Origin: Nocardioides pantholopis
GTDB lineage: Bacteria > Actinomycetota > Actinomycetes > Propionibacteriales > Nocardioidaceae
Direction: 5' to 3'
DNA length: 64,000 bases
Assembly: GCF_003710085.1 (NCBI RefSeq)
Contig: NZ_CP033324.1
Span: 2,179,501-2,243,500 of the forward strand
The notes below the pieces were generated by a model that saw nothing but the letters and a program-made list of their open reading frames with translations, had not been told where the DNA came from and did no database searches. Both the position numbers and the translations under genes were made by a program. Numbering within the stretch: the stretch's first letter is position 1; every line of letters starts with the position of its first letter. Below are positions 1-8,272 of this stretch, piece after piece.

Positions 1-14
1 GCAGGGGGCACACC

Positions 15-854
15 GTGTTCGAATCAGAACTCGCGGCCACAACATCCGGCCTGTCGGGGGAGATCGACGCCCTCGTGCTCCTGCGTCGACCCGTCGCCCG
101 TTCGACCGCTGCGGCGCTTCTGCCTCAGGTAGACGCCCGGACCCACAAAGCGGTCGGTGACCTCGTCCTCGCCTGGATTGACGCCCTCGGCCCGGTCATC
201 TCCGCACCAAGTCCACCTCGACCATGGTCAAGGATTCGCCGCACCGAGCAACACGCGCATCGGCAACTGATCAACAAGCTCCGGGGCGCGCGTTGCGAAG
301 ACCCGGCTGCAGTGGCGACCGCTCTCGCGGCAGGCACCCAGGTACCGATCGCAGCCGGAGCCTGGTGCTTGGCCCTGCTGGGATCGCGTCCAGATCTGCA
401 TGCTGCTGTCGGTGACCCCCAATGGGCCACGGCGTTCGTCTGGGAGGTGCTGCGCCTCGTCCCGCCTACCTGGGTGCTGCCGCGGGTTTCGACGCGGCGC
501 GTGAGGCTTGGGCGCTCGACGGTGGACCGTTACACACCGGTCCTCGTGAGTCCCGTCGCCCTCGGCCAACTTGCCGCTTCGGCGCCGGGACCCGAGCAGG
601 GCGAGAGCGAGCTCGCGAAGCTGGACCCAGGCCGCTGGGTCTCGTCCACCCAGCGGCCTGGGGCTTGGCTCCCCTTCGGCGCCGGTCCCCACGCCTGCCC
701 CGGGAAGAACCTCGGCATCGCGCAACTGACCACCACCGTGGCATGGGCCAGCACCGTCCCCCTGCGACCGTCCGGCTCGGTGGACGTCGACTCGACCAGG
801 GGCTTGACCCCCAGTCCATCAACTTTCCATGTCCGTGCAGCCCCAGACGCCTAG
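15..854 (+). CDS. Cytochrome P450, probably 5'-partial at the window edge
   Basis: Heme-thiolate monooxygenase family. Seen: the K-helix ExxR motif (EVLR) and the heme-binding loop FGAGPHACPG with the axial Cys, in the usual order near the C terminus. Only about 280 residues are visible against a family norm near 400. The frame is open to the left edge, so the GTG at 15 is merely the first in-window start, and the missing N-terminal ~120 residues probably lie upstream. In the I-helix equivalent (AAGTQVPIAAGAW) the usual acid/alcohol pair (E/D-T) that helps activate oxygen is not evident. The stop lies 13 bases before the preferred start of the histidine kinase, so the two may be co-transcribed. 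The substrate cannot be inferred. Confidence 0.8.
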   Translation: MFESELAATTSGLSGEIDALVLLRRPVARSTAAALLPQVDARTHKAVGDLVLAWIDALGPVISAPSPPRPWSRIRRTEQHAHRQLINKLRGARCEDPAAVATALAAGTQVPIAAGAWCLALLGSRPDLHAAVGDPQWATAFVWEVLRLVPPTWVLPRVSTRRVRLGRSTVDRYTPVLVSPVALGQLAASAPGPEQGESELAKLDPGRWVSSTQRPGAWLPFGAGPHACPGKNLGIAQLTTTVAWASTVPLRPSGSVDVDSTRGLTPSPSTFHVRAAPDA

Positions 855-867
855 GCTTCACGTCGAT

Positions 868-2301
868 ATGTCGGAGTTCGTACGCAGGTTCGCCGCTCTG
901 CAGCCGTTGGACCCTAGCTCCGGGCCTTCCGCTGCGGCGGCGCAGTTGACGCAGACCATCTTGGTCGGCGATGGCGGAATCGCCGACGCCGTGGAGCAGG
1001 CGTCGCACCTGATGCAAAGCCATCCGGGAGTGGACGCCGTCACAGCCTCCCTCACGGTCGTCGCACCAGAATCCACCGCGGGATGGGTCAACCTCCGCGA
1101 CCGAGTCTGGCTGCGGGAGTGGAACCGACCGGGTGTTGGATGCTCGGTAGTCCCGGCCGGCGGCGACGGGTCCCCGCGAGCGCTCACCTTGCCCTGGCTG
1201 TCCCCACTGGCACGGGTCGATGTCGTGACCGTGATCGACACGGAGCTGCTCCCACCCGAGGCGGAACAGGATCGTGTCGAACTGTTGGCCTGCGGAGTGC
1301 GCGCGTCGGCGACCCGAACGATCGCCAGGGAGGGGGTTCTCTATGGGAGCCTGGCCATCGCCCGCGAGACCCCCGGGGAGTGGGATCGCACGGTCATCGC
1401 AGACCTAAGGCTTCTCACTTCGGCGCTTGCCTCGCGATTGGCTGAGGTCCGGGCGCGAACCTCACTCGCCGATGCCATCGAGCGTGGCGACCAAGCCCGA
1501 GACGCTCAAACCCATTTCTTCGCCGCGGTCGGGCACGAGCTCCGCACGCCGATCGCAGCGATCCTAGGATCCGCCGAGATCATGGCCGCAGACGCGCACG
1601 AGTTCGCGGAAGGCGCGGGCTCCGTCGATGCCAGCACGTTCGCCCGAACCGTCCAGTCCGACGCCTCCGTCGTGATCAGCGCCGGCGAGCAACTACTCGC
1701 CATCGTGGAGGAGTTGCTCAGCACAGGGCAGGAACTCGGTGCACGGACCGAACGCGGACCGGTGGCCATCGAGAGCGCAGTCGGTGACGTTCTGCATTGG
1801 CTCCGCACCACTGCCAGGACCGCGGATGTCAACCTGGGATCCCACGTGCCCGATGGCCTACACGCCAGCACTACGCCGTCAGCCCTCCGCCAGATCCTCA
1901 CCAACCTCGTGGGGAACGCCATCGCCTACCACCGGCCGGGCGGAAGCGTGCACGTCAGCGCCTCCCGCGCGATCGACGAGTTCGGGGATCCGCGGATCCG
2001 GATCCGGGTCCAGGACGACGGCCCCGGTCTCACCACCAAGCAGCAGCGTGAGGTGTTCAAGCCGTTCGTCCGGTTCGCGGATCCGGAGATCAAGGGGACC
2101 GGCCTGGGGCTCCCGCTCTCGCGCACGCTCGCCGAGCGCGACGGCGGGCTGATGGGGGTGGAGTCGGTGCCGGGCGAGGGCTCGTCGTTCTGGGTCGACC
2201 TGCCGGCCGCACCGGCGGCGGAGGCACCGTCGGCGGAGGCTGCGGCTGAGGCGGACCCGGACGATCGGCTGGCGGGCTCCGGGCAGCACTCCCCGGCCTG
2301 A
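868..2301 (+). CDS. Orphan sensor histidine kinase (paralogue of the kinase at 39194)
   Basis: Autophosphorylating sensor kinase, predicted soluble because no membrane segment is seen. Residues 1-~200 form an uncharacterised, possibly GAF-like input region with a WVNLRDRVWLREW motif. Then come an H-box (GHELRTP, His about residue 223), an N-box (LTNLVGNA, about 350), G1 (DDGPG, about 384) and G2 (GTGLGLPLSR). The C-terminal tail is rich in Ala/Glu. An ATG at 829 would overlap the P450 by 26 bases. The ATG at 868 is preferred because it gives an N terminus the same length as in the paralogue at 39194. A TAGGCT hexamer lies at 852-857. No response regulator gene adjoins it, so its partner is unknown. 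Confidence 0.85.
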   Translation: MSEFVRRFAALQPLDPSSGPSAAAAQLTQTILVGDGGIADAVEQASHLMQSHPGVDAVTASLTVVAPESTAGWVNLRDRVWLREWNRPGVGCSVVPAGGDGSPRALTLPWLSPLARVDVVTVIDTELLPPEAEQDRVELLACGVRASATRTIAREGVLYGSLAIARETPGEWDRTVIADLRLLTSALASRLAEVRARTSLADAIERGDQARDAQTHFFAAVGHELRTPIAAILGSAEIMAADAHEFAEGAGSVDASTFARTVQSDASVVISAGEQLLAIVEELLSTGQELGARTERGPVAIESAVGDVLHWLRTTARTADVNLGSHVPDGLHASTTPSALRQILTNLVGNAIAYHRPGGSVHVSASRAIDEFGDPRIRIRVQDDGPGLTTKQQREVFKPFVRFADPEIKGTGLGLPLSRTLAERDGGLMGVESVPGEGSSFWVDLPAAPAAEAPSAEAAAEADPDDRLAGSGQHSPA

Positions 2302-2350
2302 GCGAGCGGGGGGCTCGGCCACCAGCCAGGGCGGCGAGGGTCACGAGAAT

Positions 2351-3262
2351 TCACGACTGGTGGCCGAGCAGCTCCTCCATCGCCGGGAACTGGCGTTGCA
2401 GCGCCCGCAGGTGCGGCGCCACCGCGGGGTGGCGGAACTTCCCCGCCAGGGCGCCCTCTCCCCCGGCCACCCGGGCCAGCGCCCACTCGGCCCGGTTCAG
2501 GACGGTGAGGACGGCGGTCACCCGGGCGCCCAGCGCGGCCTCCGCCGCAGTGCCGACCCCGTCGGGCAGGCCGAGCAGATAGGCCTCCAGCAGCGGCTCG
2601 AACTCCTCGCGGGCGGTGAGCATGAAGTAGCCCAGGTCCGCGCCGACCGGCCCCCGGCCGAGCGTCCCCCAGTCCACGGCCAGGACGTCGTTCCCGAGCC
2701 GCCCGGGCAGGTTGCCGGGCACGGGGTCGCCGTGCTGCGTGACCTGGGTGATCGCGTCCAGGTCCGCCAGCAGGGACTCGCGCCGGTCCCACAGGTGGGC
2801 CGCCACGTCCGCCACCGGCGTCCGGGCCAGGGTCCGCCAGCCGCCGTTGCGCTCCACCCGCCGCATCCGGTCCCGCAGCTGGTCGCGGGCCAGCCACCGG
2901 ACCCCGCCGAGGTCCGCGGCCGCGAACCGACCGAGCCCGTGCGCGCAGAACAGCCCACTGTTGGCGGCGTCCTCGACCCACTCCTGGGTGATCGTGATGC
3001 CCTCGCCGTCCTCCTCGACGGCCGCGGGAAGGGCGCGCAGGCCGGGCGTGCGCTCCACCAGGGCCGCGGTGAGGACGTCGGCGCCGCGGCGCCAGTAGGC
3101 GAAGTGGGCCGGGTCGCTGAGCACCGCCGGGTCCTGCGGGCCGGGCGCGACGAGCCGCTTCACGACGACCGGCTGGTCCCCCAGGACCGTGCGCCACACC
3201 CCGAGGGTGGACGTGCCGGTGCCACCGGGGAGCGGATGCCAGCCAGGCTCGGGCTGCCACAT
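2351..3262 (-). CDS. Phosphotransferase of the APH/choline-kinase fold
   Basis: Small-molecule kinase-like protein of 303 residues. Seen: the Brenner-type catalytic loop HGDPVPGN (HGD about 177-179, Asn 184), the metal-binding Asp in AVDWGTLGRGP (about 197), and an N-terminal lobe with VVVKRL as the likely nucleotide-binding Lys. These are the hallmarks of the aminoglycoside phosphotransferase family (Pfam APH). The substrate is not predictable, and family members also phosphorylate choline, homoserine or sugars. It is convergent with the kinase gene (49-base gap). The ATG at 3262 follows TAGCGT by 7 bases, suggesting a leaderless transcript. Confidence 0.8.
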   Translation of the reverse strand: MWQPEPGWHPLPGGTGTSTLGVWRTVLGDQPVVVKRLVAPGPQDPAVLSDPAHFAYWRRGADVLTAALVERTPGLRALPAAVEEDGEGITITQEWVEDAANSGLFCAHGLGRFAAADLGGVRWLARDQLRDRMRRVERNGGWRTLARTPVADVAAHLWDRRESLLADLDAITQVTQHGDPVPGNLPGRLGNDVLAVDWGTLGRGPVGADLGYFMLTAREEFEPLLEAYLLGLPDGVGTAAEAALGARVTAVLTVLNRAEWALARVAGGEGALAGKFRHPAVAPHLRALQRQFPAMEELLGHQS

Positions 3263-3269
3263 GCGACGG

Positions 3270-3275
3270 ACGCTA
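3270..3275 (-). promoter_or_regulatory. -10 hexamer TAGCGT for the APH-fold gene
   Basis: TANNNT hexamer ending 7 bases before the ATG at 3262, the spacing of a leaderless actinobacterial promoter. It overlaps the stop codon of the gene upstream. No clear -35 is seen. Confidence 0.5.
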
Positions 3276-3788
3276 GCGGAAGACCCGCTCCAACGGGTGG
3301 AGGACGACGTCGAGCAGCTCGCCGTCGCGCGCCGTCGCCGTCAGGTAGGTGCCGTACGGCTGCCGCCGCCGATCGGTGGGCGAGCCGGGGTTGAGCAGCC
3401 GCAGCCCGGTCCCCGTGGTCGAGTCCCAGGGGATGTGGCTGTGCCCGAAGACCAGCACGTCCACGTCCGGGTACGCCGCGGCGCAGCGCGCCTCGCGGCC
3501 GCGGGCGTCACCGGTCTCGTGGACCACTGCCAGCCGCACCCCGCCGATCTCGACGCGCGCCACCTCGGGCAGCCGGGCCCGCAACGCCGGGCCGTCGTTG
3601 TTCCCGTAGCACCCGACGAGTCGGCGGCTGCGCGCCTCCAGGGCGTCGAGCAGCGACACGTCGACCCAGTCCCCGGCATGCAGCACCACGTCGGCACGGT
3701 CGACCTCCGCCCACAGGTCGACCGGGAGGTCCCGGGCCCGCTTCGGCACGTGGGTGTCGGCCATGACCAGCAGGCGGACCCCGCTCAT
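3273..3788 (-). CDS. YfcE/MJ0936-type metallophosphoesterase
   Basis: Calcineurin-like phosphodiesterase of 171 residues. The full set of dinuclear metal motifs is visible: ADTH near the N terminus, HAGDWVD, GNND, VHETGD and GHSHIP (GHxH). Members hydrolyse phosphodiesters or phosphomonoesters, and the natural substrate here is unknown. The ATG at 3788 is chosen because it overlaps the stop of the acVLRF1 gene by 4 bases (ATGA). An open frame extends 14 codons further upstream but has no better start. It is the last gene of a translationally coupled trio with the ASCH and acVLRF1 genes, so a role linked to RNA or translation is possible (inference). Confidence 0.85.
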   Translation of the reverse strand: MSGVRLLVMADTHVPKRARDLPVDLWAEVDRADVVLHAGDWVDVSLLDALEARSRRLVGCYGNNDGPALRARLPEVARVEIGGVRLAVVHETGDARGREARCAAAYPDVDVLVFGHSHIPWDSTTGTGLRLLNPGSPTDRRRQPYGTYLTATARDGELLDVVLHPLERVFR

Positions 3789-4417
3789 GCGCCGACCTCG
3801 GCGTTGACCACGTCGACCCGGACGGCGCACGCCGCGTGGGCGGCCTCCTCCAGGACGGCGCGGCGCGGGTCCGGGACGGGCAGCCAGGGCTCGGCGACCT
3901 CGAGGCTGCGCAGCCGGGGGTCGGCGAGCACCTCCTCGACCGCGCCCCGGTCGCCGCCGGTCACCACCGGGCCGGCGAGGCCGGACAGGATGCGGGCGGC
4001 GTGCTCGGCGGCCGCCTCGTAGGCCTGGCGAGCCTGGTTGTCGCGCCGGCGGGCGAAGCGCTGCTGGCTCTGGCCGCCGGCCTTGGTACGGCCTTGGACG
4101 TGCCGCTGTCCCACCTTGCTCGCGACAAAGGCTGGACCGGCGAGCCGGGCGACCGCGAACCCGCCCTTGCGCACCAGCAGCAGCCCCCAGTCCGCCGGCG
4201 CGACCACCGCCGCGCCGAACGACGCGGCGTCCGGCGGGCCGGCGTACTGCTCCGCGAACGGCAGCCGGGCGGTGAAGGTCGAGCCGTCCTCGGCGGCGCC
4301 GCGGAGGGCACCGGAGTCGACGACCAGCGCCGTCGGGCCGTGCCGGTCCCGGAAGTTCGACACCCAGCGCGACCAGCGCTCGGCCGGCACCAGGACCGGG
4401 CGCGGGGCGGCGGTCAC
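3785..4417 (-). CDS. acVLRF1-family peptidyl-tRNA hydrolase (Vms1/ANKZF1-like release factor)
   Basis: 210 residues matching, from memory, the actinobacterial branch of the Vms1-like release factor 1 family. These relatives of eukaryotic Vms1/ANKZF1 release nascent chains from tRNA on obstructed ribosomes. Seen: the conserved segment GRTKAGGQSQQRFARRR (about 109-125), with a GGQ at 114-116 and a run of basic residues suited to RNA contact, and a C-terminal region with alternating helix-forming stretches. The GTG at 4417 overlaps the upstream stop by 4 bases (GTGA), and its own stop overlaps the downstream ATG. Ribosome rescue is the family role; activity here is inferred. Confidence 0.8.
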   Translation of the reverse strand: MTAAPRPVLVPAERWSRWVSNFRDRHGPTALVVDSGALRGAAEDGSTFTARLPFAEQYAGPPDAASFGAAVVAPADWGLLLVRKGGFAVARLAGPAFVASKVGQRHVQGRTKAGGQSQQRFARRRDNQARQAYEAAAEHAARILSGLAGPVVTGGDRGAVEEVLADPRLRSLEVAEPWLPVPDPRRAVLEEAAHAACAVRVDVVNAEVGA

Positions 4418-4935
4418 CGTCGTGGCGGCTTGGGGTGCAGGACGCGGAACCGCTCCAGCACGACCGGCAGGTCCGCCCGGAAACCCCGGCCGTGCGGGTC
4501 GTGGTCGCGGAAGAACGCCTCGTGCCGCTCCCGCCAGGTGGCGAGGGTCCGGTCGCCCTCGCCTTCGGCGTAGGCGTGCTCCTCGTCCACCTCGTCGAAC
4601 GCGACGACCGTGACCTCGGTCGTGGTGACGAGCGCGCGCGGGTGGCCGCCCCCGTCCAGGACGATGCCGAGCGTGCCCGGCTCGGGCAGCGGCACGCCCT
4701 CGGCGGCGTAGTCGTCCGCGGCGCTCGCAGTCGCGGTCTTCGTGCCGGCCGCCACGAGGTCGGCGAGCTCGTCCGCCTGCTCCGGCGTGGCCCCGAAGGA
4801 CCACGCCGGCGGCGGCAGCGAGACCAGGCCCGAGGGCCCGAAGTACGCCGGCAGCCGCTCCAGCCTCGCCTGCCTGCGGGCGAGCACCCAGAAGGCCTCG
4901 ACCTCCGCCGAGACGGCGGTCGGCTCGTCGATCAT
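4414..4935 (-). CDS. ASCH domain protein
   Basis: 173 residues. The central region has the ASCH (PUA-like beta-barrel) signature AGTKTATAS, i.e. GxKxxT, followed by GTLGIVLDGGGHPRALVTTTEV and a C-terminal TWRERHEAFFRD segment typical of the family. ASCH domains are thought to bind RNA, and some members hydrolyse N4-acetylcytidine. The ATG at 4935 is the first sensible start; residues upstream of it in the open frame are low-complexity shadow. It is the first gene of the overlapping trio with acVLRF1 and the phosphoesterase. Only 7 bases separate it from the end of sufT, so read-through from the suf operon is possible. Confidence 0.8.
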   Translation of the reverse strand: MIDEPTAVSAEVEAFWVLARRQARLERLPAYFGPSGLVSLPPPAWSFGATPEQADELADLVAAGTKTATASAADDYAAEGVPLPEPGTLGIVLDGGGHPRALVTTTEVTVVAFDEVDEEHAYAEGEGDRTLATWRERHEAFFRDHDPHGRGFRADLPVVLERFRVLHPKPPRR

Positions 4936-4942
4936 CGCAGGC

Positions 4943-5345
4943 TCAGACGTTGAAGCCGAGGGCCCGCAGCTGCTCGCGACCGTCCGGGGTGATCTTGTCC
5001 GGGCCCCACGGCGGCATCCAGACCCAGTTGATGGCGACGTCGTTGACGAGGCCCTCCAGGGCACCGTTGGTCTGGTCCTGGATCACGTCGGTCAGCGGGC
5101 ACGCGGCCGAGGTCAGGGTCATGTCGATGACCGCGTTGGCGGACTCGTCGACGTGCACGCCGTAGACGAGACCGAGGTCGACGACGTTGATGCCGAGCTC
5201 GGGGTCGACGACGTCCTTCATCGCCTCGGTGACGTCCTCGATGCTGACCGACGGCGAGGCCGACGAGCTGGCCGACGCGGACGCCGCGGGGACCTCCGGC
5301 AGGTCACCGTGGTCGACCTCGGTGTGTGTGAGTGGTCTCAGACAT
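4943..5345 (-). CDS. sufT: SufT-type metal-sulfur cluster assembly factor (MIP18/DUF59), apparent frameshift near N terminus
   Basis: Auxiliary Fe-S assembly factor. The core DVTEAMKDVVDPELGINVVDLGLVYGV and the TSAACPLTDVI segment (with its Cys) are the MIP18/PaaD family signature, and the C terminus WMPPWGPDKIT is also typical. The natural start appears to be the ATG at 5345, which overlaps the sufU stop by 8 bases and encodes MSETTHTH. That frame must shift by one base at the CA repeat (5322-5330) to join the HGDLPEVPAAS frame. The 403-base length is one over a multiple of three. The only in-frame starts without a shift lie deep inside sufU. Sequence error is likelier than a true mutation. 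Confidence 0.75.
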
Positions 5346-5809
5346 TGCTCTCCTCGGTGACTTGGGCCGTGGCGTCCTTCCAGGCCATCCATGACAGTAG
5401 TGCGCACTTCACGCGCGCCGGGAACTTCGCGACGCCGGCGAACGCGATGCCGTCCTCCAGGACGTCCTCGTCCGGCTCGACGGTGCCCTTGCCCTGCATC
5501 AGGGTCAGGAAGCTCTGGTGGATCTCGAGCGCCTGCGCGACCGGCTTGCCGATCACGAGGTCGGCCAGCACGGAGGCCGACGCCTGGGAGATCGAGCAGC
5601 CGACCGAGTCGTAGGACAGGTCCTCGACGACGGGGCCGTCGGCCCCCTCGGCGACCTGCACCCGCAGCGTGATCTCGTCACCGCAGGTCGGGTTCACGTG
5701 GTGCACCTCGGCGCCGTACGGCTCGCGCAGGCCCTTGTGGTGCGGGTTCTTGTAGTGGTCCAGGATGATCTCCTGGTAGAGGGGAGTCCAGCTCCGGGTT
5801 CGCAGTCAT
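5338..5809 (-). CDS. sufU: SufU Fe-S scaffold / sulfur-transfer protein, apparent +1 frameshift
   Basis: Zinc-dependent sulfurtransferase partner of SufS in Gram-positive SUF systems. Seen: ligand motifs NPTCGDE, GCSISQAS and RVKCALLSW (the three Cys). The N-terminal LYQEIILDHYKNPHHKGLRE stretch is in a different frame from the ATG at 5809 (MTANPELDS). Removing one C from the four-base run at 5781-5784 joins them perfectly, so an inserted base is inferred. The gene lies directly downstream of sufS (3-base gap) and overlaps sufT. Without correction only the part from about 5706 reads through. Confidence 0.85.
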
Positions 5810-5812
5810 CGC

Positions 5813-7099
5813 TCAGGCCAACTTGAAGTAGGAGCGGGTGTATTCCAGGCCGTCGACCAGCGCGTCGATCTCCGCCGGCGTCGTGTAGAGGTACGACGAC
5901 ATGCGCGTCGAGCTCTGCACCCCGAAACGGGCGTGGGCGGGCTTGGCACAGTGGTGGCCGGCGCGGACCGCGATCCCGCGCGAGTCCAGCACCTGGGCGA
6001 TGTCGTGCGGGTGCACGCCCTCGATCTCGAAGGAGATCGCTCCGCCGCGCTGGCTGGCGTCGAGCGGCCCGAGGACCGTGAGGCCGGGGATGGTCGCGAG
6101 CCCCTCCAGCGCGTAGCCGGTGAGCGCCTGCTCGTGGGCGTGGATGGCGTCCATGCCGATGTCGGAGAGGTACGCCAGCGCGGCACCGAGGCCTACAGCC
6201 TCGACGATCGGCGGGGTGCCAGCCTCGAACTTGTGCGGGATCCCGGCGTACGTCGAGCGCTCCATGCGGACGGTCTCGATCATCTCGCCGCCGCCGTGGA
6301 ACGGCGGCAGCTGCTCCAGGACCGCGCGGCGGCCCCACAGGACGCCGATCCCGGTCGGCCCGACGACCTTGTGGCCGGTGAACGCGATCAGGTCGGCACC
6401 CGAGGCGACGACGTCGACCGGCAGCTGCGGCGCGGCCTGGGAGGCGTCGACCACGACGATCGCGCCCACCTCGTGGGCGCGACGCGCGATCTCGGCCACC
6501 GGGTTGATCGTGCCGAGCATGTTCGACACCCAGGTCAGCGAGACGACCTTGGTGCGCTCGTTGATCAGCTCGTCGATGTTCGACGTGTCGAGCCGGCCGT
6601 CGTCGGTGAGCCCGAACCAGCGCAGCGTCGCGCCCTTGCGCTCGGTGAGCAGCTGCCAGGGCACGATGTTGGAGTGGTGCTCCATCTCGGTGATGACGAC
6701 CTCGTCGCCGGCACCGACCGCGAGGTCGCCGGTCGCCCAGGCAAGTGTGTTCGCGACCAGGTTCAGCGCCTCGGTGGCGTTCTTGGTGAAGATCACCTCG
6801 TCGCGGCTCGGTGCGTTGAGGAACCCCGCCACCACGTCGCGGGCGTGCTCGAAGGCCTCGGAGGACTCGGCGCCGAGCTGGTGCATCGCCCGGGCGACAT
6901 TCGCGTTGTGCCGCTCGAGGTGGTCGACCATCGCGTCGATCACGCACTGCGGCTTCTGCGAAGTGTTCGCGCTGTCGAGGTAGACCAGCGGCTGCCCGCC
7001 CGCGAGCTCGCGCTCGAGGATCGGGAAGTCCTTGCGGATCACCTCCAGCTCGGGCAGGAGGCCGGGAAGCCCCCCGCCGGCCGAGTCCGTCGAGGCCAT
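5813..7099 (-). CDS. sufS: Cysteine desulfurase SufS
   Basis: PLP enzyme (428 residues, group II NifS/SufS type) that removes sulfur from cysteine for Fe-S assembly. Seen: the PLP Lys in FTGHKVVGPTG (about 244), the His stack EMEHHSN, VDASQ, and the active-site Cys in RAGHHCAKP (about 384) with the short loop typical of SufS. Full length and intact. It sits between sufC (2-base gap) and sufU, and its sulfur is expected to pass to SufU and then to the SufBCD scaffold. Confidence 0.97.
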   Translation of the reverse strand: MASTDSAGGGLPGLLPELEVIRKDFPILERELAGGQPLVYLDSANTSQKPQCVIDAMVDHLERHNANVARAMHQLGAESSEAFEHARDVVAGFLNAPSRDEVIFTKNATEALNLVANTLAWATGDLAVGAGDEVVITEMEHHSNIVPWQLLTERKGATLRWFGLTDDGRLDTSNIDELINERTKVVSLTWVSNMLGTINPVAEIARRAHEVGAIVVVDASQAAPQLPVDVVASGADLIAFTGHKVVGPTGIGVLWGRRAVLEQLPPFHGGGEMIETVRMERSTYAGIPHKFEAGTPPIVEAVGLGAALAYLSDIGMDAIHAHEQALTGYALEGLATIPGLTVLGPLDASQRGGAISFEIEGVHPHDIAQVLDSRGIAVRAGHHCAKPAHARFGVQSSTRMSSYLYTTPAEIDALVDGLEYTRSYFKLA

Positions 7100-7101
7100 G
7101 A

Positions 7102-7860
7102 TCAGACCCCGGCCTTGAGGTACTTGTCGTAGCCCTCGGCCTCGAGCTGGTCGGCGAGCTCGGGCCCGCCCTGCTCGGCGACCCGGCCGTTGACGAAGAC
7201 GTGCACGCGGTCGGGCTTGATGTAGCGCAGGATCCGCGTGTAGTGCGTGATCAGCAGGACGCCCTTGCCCTCCTGCTCCCGGAAGCGGTTGACGCCCTCG
7301 GAGACGATCTTCAGCGCGTCGATGTCGAGGCCGGAGTCGGTCTCGTCGAGGATCGCGACCTTCGGGTCGAGCAGCTCGAGCTGCGCGATCTCGTGGCGCT
7401 TCTTCTCGCCGCCGGAGAAGCCCTCGTTGACCGAGCGGGTGCCGAACGTCGGGTCCAGGTTGAGCCGCTCGAGGACGCCGTTGACGTCCTTGACCCAGGT
7501 GCGCAGCTTCGGGGCCTCGCCGTCGATCGCGGTCTTGGCGGTCCGCAGGAAGTTCGACACCGAGACACCCGGCACCTCGACGGGGTACTGCATCGCCAGG
7601 AACAGCCCGGCGCGGGCCCGCTCGTCGACCGACATGGCCAGCACGTCGTCGCCGTCGAGGGTCACCGAGCCGCCGGTGACGGTGTACTTCGGGTGGCCCG
7701 CGATCGAGTAGGCGAGCGTCGACTTGCCCGAGCCGTTGGGCCCCATGATCGCGTGGGTCTCGCCACCGCCGATGGTCAGCGTGACGCCCTTGAGGATCTC
7801 CTTGGGGCCGTCCTCGGTGTCGACCGTGACGTGCAGGTCCTTGATCTCCAGCGTGCTCAT
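7102..7860 (-). CDS. sufC: Fe-S assembly ATPase SufC
   Basis: ABC-type ATPase (252 residues) that drives conformational change of the SufBCD scaffold. It is cytosolic and not a transporter. Seen: Walker A GPNGSGKST (40-48), the signature SGGEKKR, Walker B VAILDETDSGLD (with the Asp-Glu-Thr-Asp typical of SufC) and the H-loop LLITHYTR. The ATG at 7860 has a GAGGAAGAGA ribosome site about 10 bases upstream. The 64-base gap to the ferredoxin gene holds this site and nothing else obvious. Confidence 0.97.
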   Translation of the reverse strand: MSTLEIKDLHVTVDTEDGPKEILKGVTLTIGGGETHAIMGPNGSGKSTLAYSIAGHPKYTVTGGSVTLDGDDVLAMSVDERARAGLFLAMQYPVEVPGVSVSNFLRTAKTAIDGEAPKLRTWVKDVNGVLERLNLDPTFGTRSVNEGFSGGEKKRHEIAQLELLDPKVAILDETDSGLDIDALKIVSEGVNRFREQEGKGVLLITHYTRILRYIKPDRVHVFVNGRVAEQGGPELADQLEAEGYDKYLKAGV

Positions 7861-7924
7861 CGTATGAATCTCTTCCTCGTTGCGAAGTGGTGCGACGTGT
7901 GTGGGATGGGTGCGTGGGCGGACG

Positions 7925-8272
7925 TCAGTCCGGCTGCACGCCGTTCAGAGTCGTGGTGACGTCGACGTACACGGCGGGGCCGTCGTCCTCGGCGCGGATC
8001 TCCACCGGGAAGGTGGCGACCGGGTCGACCGCGGGCGGGCCCGTCGGCTTGCCGGTGCGCAGGTCGAAGCGGGAGCCGTGCAGCCAGCACTCGATCTGGC
8101 AGTCGGCGACCTCGCCCTCGCTGAGCGGGACCGCGGCGTGGGTGCACAGGTCCTGCACCGCGAACGCCTCGTCACCGTCGCGCGCGATGGCCACGTCGAT
8201 GCCGCCGACGGTGACCGCGAAGCCCTCGTCGTCCGGCACCTCGGCCAGCCCGCAGGCGCGCTCGAAGGACAT
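7925..8272 (-). CDS. Rieske-type [2Fe-2S] ferredoxin of the suf operon
   Basis: 115-residue soluble Rieske ferredoxin, usually annotated as a non-heme iron oxygenase ferredoxin subunit. The cluster ligands are clear: CTHAAVPLSEG (Cys 43, His 45) and CWLHGSRFD (Cys 62, His 65). The start ATG at 8272 shares one base with the sufD stop (TGATG), so the gene is translationally coupled. A gene of this type between sufD and sufC or sufS is common in actinobacteria. It may supply electrons for cluster assembly, although its exact function is unsettled. Confidence 0.9.
   Translation of the reverse strand: MSFERACGLAEVPDDEGFAVTVGGIDVAIARDGDEAFAVQDLCTHAAVPLSEGEVADCQIECWLHGSRFDLRTGKPTGPPAVDPVATFPVEIRAEDDGPAVYVDVTTTLNGVQPD

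Noticed and set aside
829..867. Upstream ATG start for the first kinase, overlapping the P450
   Set aside because: It has no ribosome site or hexamer at useful spacing, and the paralogue's N-terminal length supports the ATG at 868.
7925..8272. Rieske protein as part of a ring-hydroxylating dioxygenase
   Set aside because: It is embedded between sufD and sufC with a shared stop/start, and no oxygenase subunits are nearby.
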